Assembly: GCF_041821025.1 (NCBI RefSeq)
Contig: NZ_JBGUAY010000003.1
Location: 310,001-374,000 of the forward strand
Source of the DNA: Egicoccus sp. AB-alg6-2
GTDB lineage: Bacteria; Actinomycetota; Nitriliruptoria; Nitriliruptorales; Nitriliruptoraceae
DNA length: 64,000 nt
Reading direction: 5' to 3'
Part shown: one piece after another, positions 1 through 7,810 of the stretch
How positions within the stretch are numbered: the first letter of the stretch is position 1
Layout: each line of letters starts with the position of its first letter
The notes under the pieces: model-generated
Seen by the model: only the letters and a program-made list of their open reading frames with translations
Database searches by the model: none
What the model was told of the DNA's origin: nothing
Position numbers and translations under genes: made by a program

Positions 1-356
1 GCGGCGACCAGGACCCGGCTGACCACCGGCACGACCGGCTGGTCGAGGCCGCGCTGCGCGAGCTCGTAGGTCAGGGTGTCGGCGATCGTGAACCCGATGG
101 TCGCCTGGGTCTGGGCGACGCACCAGTCCAGCGGGACGGGCGGGACGACGTCGCGGGCGAGCTCGTTCTTGATCAGCACGTTGCCGACCTGGGGCCCGTT
201 GCCGTGGGTGAGCACCAGCGCGGTGCGGCCCTCGGCGACCAGTTCGGCGACCTGGCCCATCGTCGACCACAGACGTTCCGTCTGTTGCGCGGCGGTACCC
301 GCCCCGTCGGGTGCGATGGCGTTGCCGCCGAACGCGAGCACCGTGCGCGATGCCAC
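1..356 (-). CDS. arcC: Carbamate kinase (partial, C-terminal part beyond the left edge)
   Basis: N-terminal ~118 residues of a carbamate kinase, which makes ATP from carbamoyl phosphate and ADP in the cytoplasm. The amino-acid-kinase fold is recognisable: an initial hydrophobic strand leading to GGNA (residues ~9-12) for phosphate binding and HGNGPQVG about 60 residues in, both diagnostic of the family. The GTG start at 356 follows an AGGAG seven bases upstream, and a TAGGCT box lies ~30 bp before it, so the gene probably has its own promoter downstream of the permease terminator. It lies downstream of a ring-opening amidohydrolase and a nucleobase permease, suggesting a role in recovering ATP from carbamoyl groups released during purine/pyrimidine ring breakdown. 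The 3' end is off the window. Confidence 0.9.
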   Translation of the reverse strand, partial: MASRTVLAFGGNAIAPDGAGTAAQQTERLWSTMGQVAELVAEGRTALVLTHGNGPQVGNVLIKNELARDVVPPVPLDWCVAQTQATIGFTIADTLTYELAQRGLDQPVVPVVSRVLVA

Positions 357-385
357 CTGCTGCTGCTCCTGGTCGACGGGGGACG

Positions 386-391
386 AGCCTA
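386..391 (-). promoter_or_regulatory. Candidate -10 box for the carbamate kinase gene
   Basis: Minus-strand TAGGCT, about 30 bp upstream of the GTG at 356. It belongs to the TA(G/C)(C/G)NT boxes seen before many genes here. No convincing -35 box is visible. Confidence 0.4.
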
Positions 392-477
392 GGCAGTCCC
401 GGTGGGCGACGGTTCGGCGACTCTCACCGATCCGACACCCCGCGCGTCGTCACAACCCGCCGTTCGTCACCGACGAG

Positions 478-511
478 GACGGGGCCGCGACCTCCCGGTC
501 GCGGCCCCGTC
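478..511 (-). terminator. Strong hairpin after the nucleobase permease gene
   Basis: A perfect 15-bp stem closed by a 4-base TCCC loop starts 20 bases past the permease stop. No T-run follows, as is common for terminators in GC-rich actinobacteria. It separates the barbiturase-permease unit from the carbamate kinase gene, so the latter likely depends on its own promoter or on read-through. Confidence 0.75.
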
Positions 512-530
512 CGAATCGGGCAGGTGTCGC

Positions 531-1988
531 TCAGACGCCCTGCATGTCACCCGGTGGGATGACGGGGTCCTTGGTGCCGAGGTCGTAGGTGCCGACCCCG
601 CGCTCCTCGTCGGTGCCAGGCACCAGGTTGTCGAGCAGCAGGCCGAGGACGGCGGCGACGGCGATGCCGGAGCTGCCGATGGCGCGGACGATGCTGGTCA
701 ACCAGCCGATGCCGAACAGCGACCACTCGTCACCGGCGTAGTTGCCGAAGTACTGCGGGAACACGAAGCCGCTGAACAGCACGATGCCCAGGATCATCAG
801 GTTTCGTTGCGAATCGAGGTCGACCCGCCGCAGGTTGGACAGACCGATCGCGGCGATGAGCCCGAACAGCGCCAGGTACACCCCGCCGACGATCGGGCCG
901 GGGATCGTGGCGATGAACGCGCCGATCTTGGCGACGAAGCCGAACAGGAGCAGGAAGACCGCACCGATGAGCACCACCGCCCGGCTGGCGACCTTGGTCA
1001 GGCCGACCAGGCCGATGTTCTCCGAGTACGAGGTCGAGGAGAACCCGCCGAAGATGCCGGTGAAGAAGCAGCCGACGCCCTCCATGCCGATGCCCCGGTT
1101 GATCGTCTTCGCGTCGGGGTCGCCTGCGCCCGCGATACGCGAGATGGCGTGGTAGTCGCCGAACGACTCGATGGTCGAGGCGAGGTAGGCGGCAAGGATG
1201 GCGAAGAAGAAGCCGAGGTCGAACAGCGGCGTCCCCCACGGGAAGATCAACCCGCCACCGCCGACGTCGAAGCCGCGCACCCACGGCGTCTCACCGACGA
1301 CGCCGAAGCTGACGTAGCCGGCAACCGTCTCGGGTAGGACCCCCGTGACCGACAGCAGCAGACAGACGAGGTAGGCCGTGACCACCGCGAGCAGGATCGG
1401 GAACAGCGAGATCATGCGCGAACGCGGCGCCAGCACGAGACCGAACAGCACGATCAGCGCGGTCGTGGCCAGCGCCAGCCACCAGTTGGGCGAGGCGTTG
1501 ATCACGGTCGCGTCGTACAACGACAGACCGATCAGGGCGATGACCGGAGCGATGGTGATCGGCGTCACGTAGCGCCGCAGCAGCCCACCGATGCCGCCGA
1601 AGCCGATCGCCATCTCGACCACGGCACCGGCCATGATCGCACCGGCGATGTAGCGCATCGCGTCCTCGCCCTGGTAGGTGAGGGCGATGCCGATGAAGGG
1701 GCCGAGGAAGGCGAACGAGACCCCCTGCACGATCGGCAGGCGTGAGCCGAACTGCACCTGCAGGAAGGTCGCGATCGCCGAACAGATGAAGACCGAGCTG
1801 ATGAGGATCGCCAGCTGCCCCGAGTCGAACTCCAGGAACGGCGACAGGATGAACGGCACGGCGACCGTCGCCCCGAACATGGTCAAAACGTGTTGGAGGC
1901 CGAGGGCCATGGCCTTCGGCAGCGGCTTCGGAATCTCGTCGAGTCCGTACTTGAGCCCGTGCGGGCGGTTGGGCGCTTCCGCGCTCAT
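531..1988 (-). CDS. NCS2-family uracil/xanthine-type nucleobase permease
   Basis: A 485-residue integral membrane protein of the nucleobase:cation symporter-2 family, importing a purine, pyrimidine or related ring compound with H+ or Na+. The protein is almost entirely hydrophobic segments (about 12-14 helices) and carries the family features: the N-terminal GLQHVLTMF stretch, and around the middle TIESFGDYHAISR and GVGCFFTGIFGG (the substrate-binding half-helices). The ATG at 1988 is preceded by AAGGGGAG at good spacing; extending the frame upstream to 2165 adds only non-conserved, Arg-rich sequence. It lies 234 bp downstream of the barbiturase gene, on the same strand, and most likely supplies its substrate. 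The exact solute cannot be told from sequence. Confidence 0.92.
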   Translation of the reverse strand: MSAEAPNRPHGLKYGLDEIPKPLPKAMALGLQHVLTMFGATVAVPFILSPFLEFDSGQLAILISSVFICSAIATFLQVQFGSRLPIVQGVSFAFLGPFIGIALTYQGEDAMRYIAGAIMAGAVVEMAIGFGGIGGLLRRYVTPITIAPVIALIGLSLYDATVINASPNWWLALATTALIVLFGLVLAPRSRMISLFPILLAVVTAYLVCLLLSVTGVLPETVAGYVSFGVVGETPWVRGFDVGGGGLIFPWGTPLFDLGFFFAILAAYLASTIESFGDYHAISRIAGAGDPDAKTINRGIGMEGVGCFFTGIFGGFSSTSYSENIGLVGLTKVASRAVVLIGAVFLLLFGFVAKIGAFIATIPGPIVGGVYLALFGLIAAIGLSNLRRVDLDSQRNLMILGIVLFSGFVFPQYFGNYAGDEWSLFGIGWLTSIVRAIGSSGIAVAAVLGLLLDNLVPGTDEERGVGTYDLGTKDPVIPPGDMQGV

Positions 1989-2152
1989 GTGCTCCCCTTG
2001 TTTGGTCCTGCGGCTGGTTGCCGCGTCGCGGGCGGGTCCGCCGGCTGCGGCGTCACCCGGTCCGGTTGTCCACGCGGCTCCCGACCGCGCGCCACCGATG
2101 GAAACGGTATTCCCCCGTCGGACAGTGTCCGGTCGAATTCGCCGAGAACCTA
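1989..2152 (-). promoter_or_regulatory. Candidate internal promoter and long structured leader of the permease gene
   Basis: Minus-strand TAGGTT at 2147-2152 could be a -10 box, giving a leader of about 155 bases before the permease ATG. The leader contains a 5-bp perfect stem with 5-base loop (2010-2024) just upstream of the ribosome binding site and further GC-rich complementary stretches near 2026-2065. I could not match it to a riboswitch family by eye. Confidence 0.3.
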
Positions 2153-2222
2153 GGAACCTGCGCACGGAGCGGGCAGCTCCGGGGCGCGGGAACGCGCCGC
2201 GGGCCTTGTCCTCGAGGACCCG

Positions 2223-3326
2223 TCAGTCCGCACGCACGATCGCGACGACCGGCCCGCCGCCCTGCGGCCCCTGGTGCATCGCGCCGACGGAAACGAACAC
2301 GGCGGTGTCGCCGACCGTGGCGGCCGTGACGCCACCGACCGCACCCTTGATCTGGCGGTGGTGGTGGACGTCGGAGTCGTCGAGCATCAGCTGCCGCCGC
2401 CCGCGCAGCTGCCCGCTGGCGTCGGCCTCGCACTTGAGGAACACGCCGACGAGGCGGTCGCCGAGGTCGGTGTGGTGCGGGCGCTCGGGCAGGTCGAGCC
2501 CGGCGCTGCGGATGGCCTCCCAGATGCCGTCCTGGTCGATGGCGTCCTTCATGACGCTGTGCCCGACGCGGTAGCGGCTGCGAGCACCCGGTGCGTTGCC
2601 GACGACCACGATCTGGGCGCGGTCGAGCTCCACCCCCGACGAGCACGAGGCCACGCTGGAGTACAGCTCCATGTTGCGGCAGATCTCCTCGGCCGCCGGG
2701 ACCTCGTCGATCTCCCCGAGTCCGTACGCGATCCCCAGGCCGGTGGTGCCGTTGGAGATGTCCATCGAGTACAGCGTGTCCTCGGTGAACACCGTCTCGC
2801 CGCGCCGGTGTGCGTCCTGGATGGTCTCCTGGACCAGCAGCGGCGTCTTGGTCTGCACGTAGTGGACGTCGGCGACGTCGGTGATGCCGGCCTCGGCCAT
2901 CGCCCGCTTCACGCCCTCGGCGACCTTTTCGACCATCGCCGGGCGCCCGATGTCCTCGGGCAGCAGCACGTCCGACATCGCGAAGCCCACCGACAGGCGC
3001 TTCTCGTCGGTGTCCACGCCCTTGTCGTCGGGAATGCGGGCGAACACGGCGGCGTGCGGCGTGATGACCCCGTCACAACCACCAGACCACGCCATCGGGA
3101 TCTGCTTGACCTCGTCCGCGGACCGGCTGCCCTTGTCGAGCAGGACGCCGCGGAAGGCCTGGTCGGCCAGGATGCGCGTGTAGTCGTTGACCCCGCCGTT
3201 GCCCTCGGTCTTGCCGATGACCGCGATGACGTCGTCGGCGGCGAAGACGCCGTCGTCGATGAGTTCGGCGAGCCCGGACGCGTCGGTGACGCTCTTGATC
3301 TCGATCTTGCGGACCTCGAACGGCAT
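2223..3326 (-). CDS. Ring-opening amidohydrolase: barbiturase / cyanuric acid hydrolase family
   Basis: A 367-residue enzyme of the cyanuric acid hydrolase/barbiturase (AtzD/TrzD/Bar) family, which hydrolytically opens a six-membered cyclic imide such as barbiturate or cyanuric acid. The family's three-fold repeat with three Lys-Ser pairs is visible: K39 (GKTEGNGG) with S81 (WSGGCDG), K160 with S229/S230 (CSSGVE), and K298 (LKCEADASG) with S346 ([11 protein letters not shown]), ending in the GGGPV motif. Length matches the family. The ATG at 3326 follows AGGAGCG. It is first in a leftward unit with the permease and lies divergent from a PucR regulator, a context that favours pyrimidine-type substrates over triazines, but the two activities cannot be separated by sequence here. 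Confidence 0.88.
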   Translation of the reverse strand: MPFEVRKIEIKSVTDASGLAELIDDGVFAADDVIAVIGKTEGNGGVNDYTRILADQAFRGVLLDKGSRSADEVKQIPMAWSGGCDGVITPHAAVFARIPDDKGVDTDEKRLSVGFAMSDVLLPEDIGRPAMVEKVAEGVKRAMAEAGITDVADVHYVQTKTPLLVQETIQDAHRRGETVFTEDTLYSMDISNGTTGLGIAYGLGEIDEVPAAEEICRNMELYSSVASCSSGVELDRAQIVVVGNAPGARSRYRVGHSVMKDAIDQDGIWEAIRSAGLDLPERPHHTDLGDRLVGVFLKCEADASGQLRGRRQLMLDDSDVHHHRQIKGAVGGVTAATVGDTAVFVSVGAMHQGPQGGGPVVAIVRAD

Positions 3327-3467
3327 GGGACGCTCCTGTGGGGTCGAGACGCGGCGACGTGCGACGACGCTAGCCGCGCGACCAGCGGCGACGACATGTG
3401 CATTTCCGACGATCGGGCCCCTGCCTCGCTAGCGTGACCTGCCAACTCCGTCGCCCGCGAGCGCCCC
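3327..3467. promoter_or_regulatory. Divergent promoter region of the barbiturase and PucR genes
   Basis: Contains two identical candidate -10 hexamers TAGCGT, on the minus strand at 3367-3372 (41 bp before the barbiturase start) and on the plus strand at 3430-3435 (33 bp before the PucR start). The ~60 bp between them is the natural place for PucR operators, although I see no clear palindrome. Confidence 0.45.
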
Positions 3468-5099
3468 GTGACCGTCGCCGCCCCACGCTCCTCGCTGCCG
3501 CTGCGCGGCGTGCTGGCCACGCCGATCCTCGCCGGCGCCGAGGTCATGGCCGGTGCCGGCGGCCTGGGTCGGATCGTGACGCGCCTCAATGTCATGGAGG
3601 TGCCCGACGTCCTCGCGTTCGTCAAACCCGACGAGCTGCTGCTCACCACCGGCTATCCGCTGCGGGACCGGCCGGATGCACTGCCTCGACTGATCGCCGA
3701 CCTCGACGACCGCGGTCTCGCCGGGCTCGGCGTCAAGCTCGGTCGCTACCTCGACGCGATCCCCGGCGCCGCCCTCGACGAAGCGGACCGGCGCGGGTTC
3801 CCCGTCGTCCGGCTGCCCGAGGGCGTGGCCTTCGACGACATCCTCAACGACGTGCTCGGGGCGATGCTCGACCGCCAGGCGCGACAGCTCGAGCGCGCCG
3901 AGCGGGTCCACCAGGCGTTCCTGCAGGTCGTGCTGCGCGGGGAAGGCGTCGAGCAGATCGCGCGCGACCTCGCCGAGCTCCTCGACGGGCCGGCCGCGGT
4001 GGTCGACCGTGACGGGACGGTGCTCGGTGCGGCGCGGCTCGCCGACCTCGGGCTGGCCGACGTCGACGACCCTGCGCCCATGGTGATCGCCCAGGACGAC
4101 CGTCACGTACGCGTCGACGGGACCCAGTTGCCGTGTGTCGCGGTGCCGATCGTGGCCGGCCCGCGCAAGCACGGCCACGTCGTGGCCATCACCGCGAACG
4201 GCAGCCGCACGGGCGACCTGCTCGCCCTCGAGTCGGCCGCGACCGTCGCCGCGCTCGTGCTGACGCAACGCATGGAACTGCGGGCCGTGGAGAGCAAGTA
4301 CCAGTCGGACCTCGTCCACGACCTGCTGCGCGGTGCGGGGGACGTCGACGACGTCAGACGCCGTGCGGCCGGCTTCGGGTGGGACCTCGACCGCCGGCTG
4401 ATCGCGATCGTCCTGCGCCTCGACGAGCGCGTCGACGACGCCGCGGACGCGCGCGCCCGACCACCGCTGGCCGGCAGTCTCCGTGGCTCGGTGCTCGAAC
4501 GCGACCCCGGTGCGGCCGTGGTGCAGTTCAGCTCCGAGGTGGTGGTGCTGACCGCCGCCTTCGATCCCCCGCCCGGTACCGATGCCCCCGACGGCCGTGC
4601 CGAGGCGTGCGCCTTCGCCGCCGATCTGGCGGCGCGGGCGGGGCGCGCCGCGGGCGTGTCCGCCTCGGCCGGGCTCTCGCGACCGGTCGTCGACGTCCGC
4701 GAGGTGGCGCGCGCCTACGAACAGGCGTCCCGCGCCGTCGAACTGGGTCGCGAGATCTCCGGTCGGGCGGCGGTCACCCACTTCGACGACCTCGGGGCCT
4801 ACCGGCTGCTCGCGCTCGTCCCCGATCGCGACGAGCTGCGGGCCTTCGCCGTCGAGACGCTCCGGGAGTTGGCCGCGGACGATCCCGCGGCGCTGGACCT
4901 GCGGCAGACGCTGCAGGCCCTGCTCGACAGCGGCGGCAACGTCGCCGAGGCGGCCCGACGCCTGCACTTCCACTACAACACCCTGCGCTACCGCATCGAG
5001 AAGCTGGAATCGATCCTCGGCCCGTTCATGACCGACGCCCGCCGGCGGCTGGACGTGCAACTCGCGCTGCTCGTCCTGCGCCTGCATCCGCACGGGTGA
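3468..5099 (+). CDS. PucR-family transcriptional regulator
   Basis: A 543-residue PucR-type regulator. Residues ~10-130 form the PucR N-terminal domain (typical LLTTGYPLRD and LGVKLGRYLDAIP segments), followed by a central sensor/GGDEF-like region, and the C-terminal ~65 residues form the PucR-type helix-turn-helix (GGNVAEAARRLHFHYNTLRYR). Family members switch purine, pyrimidine or amino acid catabolism in response to the pathway metabolite. Transcribed divergently from the barbiturase-permease unit, it is the obvious candidate regulator of that unit. The start is GTG at 3468, with no strong Shine-Dalgarno; a TAGCGT box lies 33 bp upstream. It is monocistronic, with ilvC 133 bp further downstream under its own promoter. 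Confidence 0.88.
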   Translation: MTVAAPRSSLPLRGVLATPILAGAEVMAGAGGLGRIVTRLNVMEVPDVLAFVKPDELLLTTGYPLRDRPDALPRLIADLDDRGLAGLGVKLGRYLDAIPGAALDEADRRGFPVVRLPEGVAFDDILNDVLGAMLDRQARQLERAERVHQAFLQVVLRGEGVEQIARDLAELLDGPAAVVDRDGTVLGAARLADLGLADVDDPAPMVIAQDDRHVRVDGTQLPCVAVPIVAGPRKHGHVVAITANGSRTGDLLALESAATVAALVLTQRMELRAVESKYQSDLVHDLLRGAGDVDDVRRRAAGFGWDLDRRLIAIVLRLDERVDDAADARARPPLAGSLRGSVLERDPGAAVVQFSSEVVVLTAAFDPPPGTDAPDGRAEACAFAADLAARAGRAAGVSASAGLSRPVVDVREVARAYEQASRAVELGREISGRAAVTHFDDLGAYRLLALVPDRDELRAFAVETLRELAADDPAALDLRQTLQALLDSGGNVAEAARRLHFHYNTLRYRIEKLESILGPFMTDARRRLDVQLALLVLRLHPHG

Positions 5100-5181
5100 C
5101 CGTGGGCGTCTGTGCGCTCGCACCGTTCCGGGGCCCGCACGGCCGGCGAGCCGGGGTTGTGGCCCCTTCGGCCCGCCGCCC

Positions 5182-5187
5182 TAGGCT
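5182..5187 (+). promoter_or_regulatory. Candidate -10 box of ilvC
   Basis: TAGGCT about 45 bp before the TTG start, with TTGTGG (5157-5162) as a possible -35 at a 19-bp spacing. Confidence 0.4.
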
Positions 5188-5232
5188 GCGGCCGCCGTCG
5201 ATCACCGCGGGCACCTTCGAGGAGCACTCATT

Positions 5233-6243
5233 TTGGCCACGATCTTCTACGACCAGGACGCCGACCTCTCCCTGATCCAGGGCCGCAAGGTCGCCGTCCT
5301 CGGCTACGGCAGCCAGGGACACGCGCACGCGCTCAACCTGCGCGACTCCGGCGTCGACGTCCGGGTCGGGTTGCGGCCGGGTTCCACCTCCCGTACCCGC
5401 GCCGAGGAACAGGGCCTGCGGGTGCTCGACACCAACGACGCCGCGGCCGAAGCCGACGTCGTCGTCATCCTGGCCCCCGACACCCACCAGAAGGGCATGT
5501 GGGAAGGCGGCCTGGCCGAGCACCTCACCGCCGGCAAGGCGCTCGTCTTCGGGCACGGCTTCAACGTGCACTACGGCCTGATCACGCCGCCCGAGGACGT
5601 CGACGTGTTCCTCGTGGCCCCCAAGTCGCCCGGCCACATCGCCCGCCGCACCTACGAGCAGGGGCAGGGCGTTCCCGGTCTGGTGGCGGTGCACCAGGAC
5701 GCCAGCGGCAACGCCCTCGAACTCGGCAAGTCCTACGCCGCCGGGCTGGGCCTGACCCGGGCGGGCACCCTGCAGACGACCTTCGCCGAGGAGACCGAGA
5801 CCGACCTGTTCGGGGAGCAGGCGGTGCTGTGCGGCGGCGTCAGCCACCTCGTCCAGGCCGGCTTCGAGACGCTGGTCGACGCCGGTTACCAGCCGGAGGC
5901 GGCGTACTTCGAGTGCCTGCACGAGCTGAAGCTCATCGTCGACATGATGTACGAGGGCGGCATCAGCTGGATGCGCCATTCGGTGTCGACCACCGCCGAG
6001 TACGGCGACTACGTCTCGGGTCCCCGCGTCATCGGTGACGAGGCCAAGGCCGCGATGCGCCAGATCCTGGCCGAGATCCAGGACGGCACCTTCGCCCGCC
6101 AGTTCGTCGCCGAGATCGAGGGCGGTGGCGAGACGTTCGCGGCCAGGCGCAAGGCAGGTCGTGACCACCAGGTCGAGCAGGTCGGTCGCGAACTGCGCGC
6201 GATGATGCCGTTCATCGACACGCCCAGCGAAGCGCTCGAGTAG
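5233..6243 (+). CDS. ilvC: Ketol-acid reductoisomerase (class I)
   Basis: A 336-residue NADPH-dependent ketol-acid reductoisomerase, which rearranges and reduces acetolactate/acetohydroxybutyrate in valine, leucine and isoleucine synthesis. The Rossmann motif [17 protein letters not shown] covers residues 24-40; the knotted C-terminal domain supplies the Mg ligands D191 and E195 (DLFGEQ) plus E227 and E231, with S252 binding substrate. Length fits class I. The only plausible start is TTG at 5233, with GAGGAG ~12 bases upstream, since no in-frame ATG/GTG occurs before conserved sequence. Unlike the usual ilvBNC operon it stands alone; ilvB and ilvN are not in the window. It ends 5 bp from a convergent small lipoprotein gene. 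Confidence 0.96.
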   Translation: MATIFYDQDADLSLIQGRKVAVLGYGSQGHAHALNLRDSGVDVRVGLRPGSTSRTRAEEQGLRVLDTNDAAAEADVVVILAPDTHQKGMWEGGLAEHLTAGKALVFGHGFNVHYGLITPPEDVDVFLVAPKSPGHIARRTYEQGQGVPGLVAVHQDASGNALELGKSYAAGLGLTRAGTLQTTFAEETETDLFGEQAVLCGGVSHLVQAGFETLVDAGYQPEAAYFECLHELKLIVDMMYEGGISWMRHSVSTTAEYGDYVSGPRVIGDEAKAAMRQILAEIQDGTFARQFVAEIEGGGETFAARRKAGRDHQVEQVGRELRAMMPFIDTPSEALE

Positions 6244-6248
6244 GCGGA

Positions 6249-6386
6249 TCAGCTCTCGGGCGGCTCCGTCGGATCGATCGCCGTGTCGTCGAGCTCACCC
6301 AGCTCGGGTCCGGGCTGGTCGGTCTCGCCCTCACAGCCCAGCAGCGCCAGGGAGGCCACGGCCATGGTGCCGAGGATGCGTCGCAT
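6249..6386 (-). CDS. Very small secreted lipoprotein (45 aa)
   Basis: A 45-residue open frame with all the marks of a genuine lipoprotein: ATG at 6386 with AAGGAA just upstream, a basic N-terminus (MRR), a hydrophobic stretch and the lipobox LALLGC with Cys18, then a 27-residue acidic, Pro-rich tail (net strongly negative) and a TGA stop. A TACGGT -10-like box lies at 6414-6419. After signal cleavage only about 28 residues would remain on the outer face of the membrane. No homologue is recognised and function is unknown. Its stop lies 5 bp from the ilvC stop in convergent orientation. Confidence 0.6.
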   Translation of the reverse strand: MRRILGTMAVASLALLGCEGETDQPGPELGELDDTAIDPTEPPES

Positions 6387-6491
6387 GGACGTTCCTTCTC
6401 GTCGCGTCCGACGACCGTAACCACGGCGCGCTCCGCCGCCGACGCCTCGATGCCGGCACCCGGACAGGGCGCGGCGGGGGCGGACCGGCGG

Positions 6492-7301
6492 TCAGCCTCC
6501 GACGCCGGGCGGGGAGGGATGGAATCCCGCGAACTCCCAGCCGTCCAGCACGCCCGGCCCGTCGCTGTACCAGGGACCCGTCGCGAGGGCGTCGGCCAGC
6601 AGCGGGCTCTGCTCCGGGTCGGTGAGGCGGCGTCCCAGCAATGAGCCACGCCCCGGCCGCGCGACGCCCAGTCGCCCGAGCCAGTCGCCGATCGACAGCC
6701 GCACCGGGCCGTCGGCAGCGACGAGCAGGTGGCCGCGCTCGCTGCGCGAACGGGCCCGGTCGAACGCCACCACGAGCTCGACGAGGTCCCCCGGGTCGAC
6801 CGGCGCCACCTCGGTGTCCAGCACCGTCGGACCGAAGCCCGCCGTCGCCAGCGCATCACGCATCGCCGGCGTGTCCACCAGCGACGTACGGATCACCACG
6901 CTGGGCGGTGCGGCGGCGGCGACCAGCTCCTCGATGCGCCCGCGCGCCCGGCGGTAGGGGTCCTCTGCATCGGCCGAGGCTCCCGGAAGCGAGAGCACGA
7001 CCAAGCGCGCGACCCCCGCGTTGGTCGCAGCGGTCACCAGCACCTCGGCAGCCGCGACGTCCGCCTCCGCGTCGCGGCCGAGCAGTCCGCCGCCGACGTG
7101 GACCACCGTGTGGACGTCGGCGAGCGCCGACTCCAGGCGGCCCTCGTCGTCGGTGGTGCCCGTCGCCACGAACGCCCCCGCACTGCGCAGGACCGCGGTG
7201 TCGCCGTCACCGTAGGCGCGGACCTCGCCGCCCTCCTCGAGCAGGCGCAGCGCGATGCGGCGTGCGAGTGGCCGGTGGGCACCGGTGACGAGTACGGGCA
7301 C
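6492..7301 (-). CDS. Atypical SDR / NmrA-like NAD(P)-binding protein
   Basis: A 269-residue protein with an N-terminal Rossmann fold (VTGAHRPLARRIALRLLEEG, residues 4-23, an NmrA/atypical-SDR style glycine motif), a HVGGG segment near residue 70 and VVLSLPGAS near 105, as in sugar-epimerase-like NAD(P)-binding proteins. The classical Tyr-x3-Lys is not evident (YRRARGR is the nearest), so catalysis is doubtful; it could be a binding or regulatory protein. GTG start at 7301 with GAGGAACG upstream. It is divergent from a small conserved gene at 7406. The physiological role is unknown. Confidence 0.7.
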   Translation of the reverse strand: MPVLVTGAHRPLARRIALRLLEEGGEVRAYGDGDTAVLRSAGAFVATGTTDDEGRLESALADVHTVVHVGGGLLGRDAEADVAAAEVLVTAATNAGVARLVVLSLPGASADAEDPYRRARGRIEELVAAAAPPSVVIRTSLVDTPAMRDALATAGFGPTVLDTEVAPVDPGDLVELVVAFDRARSRSERGHLLVAADGPVRLSIGDWLGRLGVARPGRGSLLGRRLTDPEQSPLLADALATGPWYSDGPGVLDGWEFAGFHPSPPGVGG

Positions 7302-7371
7302 GAACGTTCCTCGGCGAGCGGACCGCCAGCATCGCAGCTGGCCGGGGACGACGACGAACCGTGATCCGCCC

Positions 7372-7377
7372 TAGCGT
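7372..7377 (+). promoter_or_regulatory. Candidate -10 box upstream of the small protein-CLC operon
   Basis: TAGCGT, 29 bp before the GTG at 7406 and inside the divergent intergenic region. Confidence 0.4.
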
Positions 7378-7405
7378 GCGGGGCACGTTGCCGGAGGCCA
7401 TCGAC

Positions 7406-7810
7406 GTGATCACCAACCGCACCGCCAGGCGTCTGCACGACGCCGGGCTGCCGTGGACCCCCAGCGAAGGGGACCGGTTCGTGCTCCCCGGACGCGGCAT
7501 GGACGCCGACGTCTTCACCATCGCGGCAATGGTCGTCGAGGTCCGCGACGCCCCAGCGGGCCGGCTGATCGCCTTCAACGGCACGACCGAGTGGGCGCTC
7601 GACGCCGTCGAGCAGGCGGAGGCGATCTGGCTGCCGCGCGAGGAGCAGCTGCGCGAGGCACTCGGCAGCGCGATGCTCTCACTGGTGCGTGCCGAGGACG
7701 GTTGGCGCTGCACGGTGCGCGTCGACCGACGTCTGGTCGAGGTCGCCGCGGCCGAGGCCGACGAGGCCTACGCCGAGGCGCTGCTCCAGGTGCTGCAGGC
7801 AGACGGATGA
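7406..7810 (+). CDS. Conserved small actinobacterial protein of unknown function
   Basis: A 134-residue soluble protein with no signal peptide or membrane segment. Its central stretch GDRFVLPGRGMDADVF and the following IAFNGTTEWALDAVE and WLPREEQLRE blocks are familiar from small actinobacterial proteins often mis-labelled as pilus-assembly CpaE; nothing here supports a pilus function. The GTG at 7406 is preferred over an earlier in-frame GTG at 7361 because GGAGG lies 8 bases upstream and the earlier start would include the TAGCGT promoter box. Its stop overlaps the start of the CLC gene (ATGA), so the two are translationally coupled and may work together. Confidence 0.7.
   Translation: MITNRTARRLHDAGLPWTPSEGDRFVLPGRGMDADVFTIAAMVVEVRDAPAGRLIAFNGTTEWALDAVEQAEAIWLPREEQLREALGSAMLSLVRAEDGWRCTVRVDRRLVEVAAAEADEAYAEALLQVLQADG

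Noticed and set aside
1989-2152. Assigning the permease leader to a purine, preQ1, SAM or guanidine riboswitch
   Set aside because: No conserved core of those classes could be found by eye; only generic GC-rich stems are visible.
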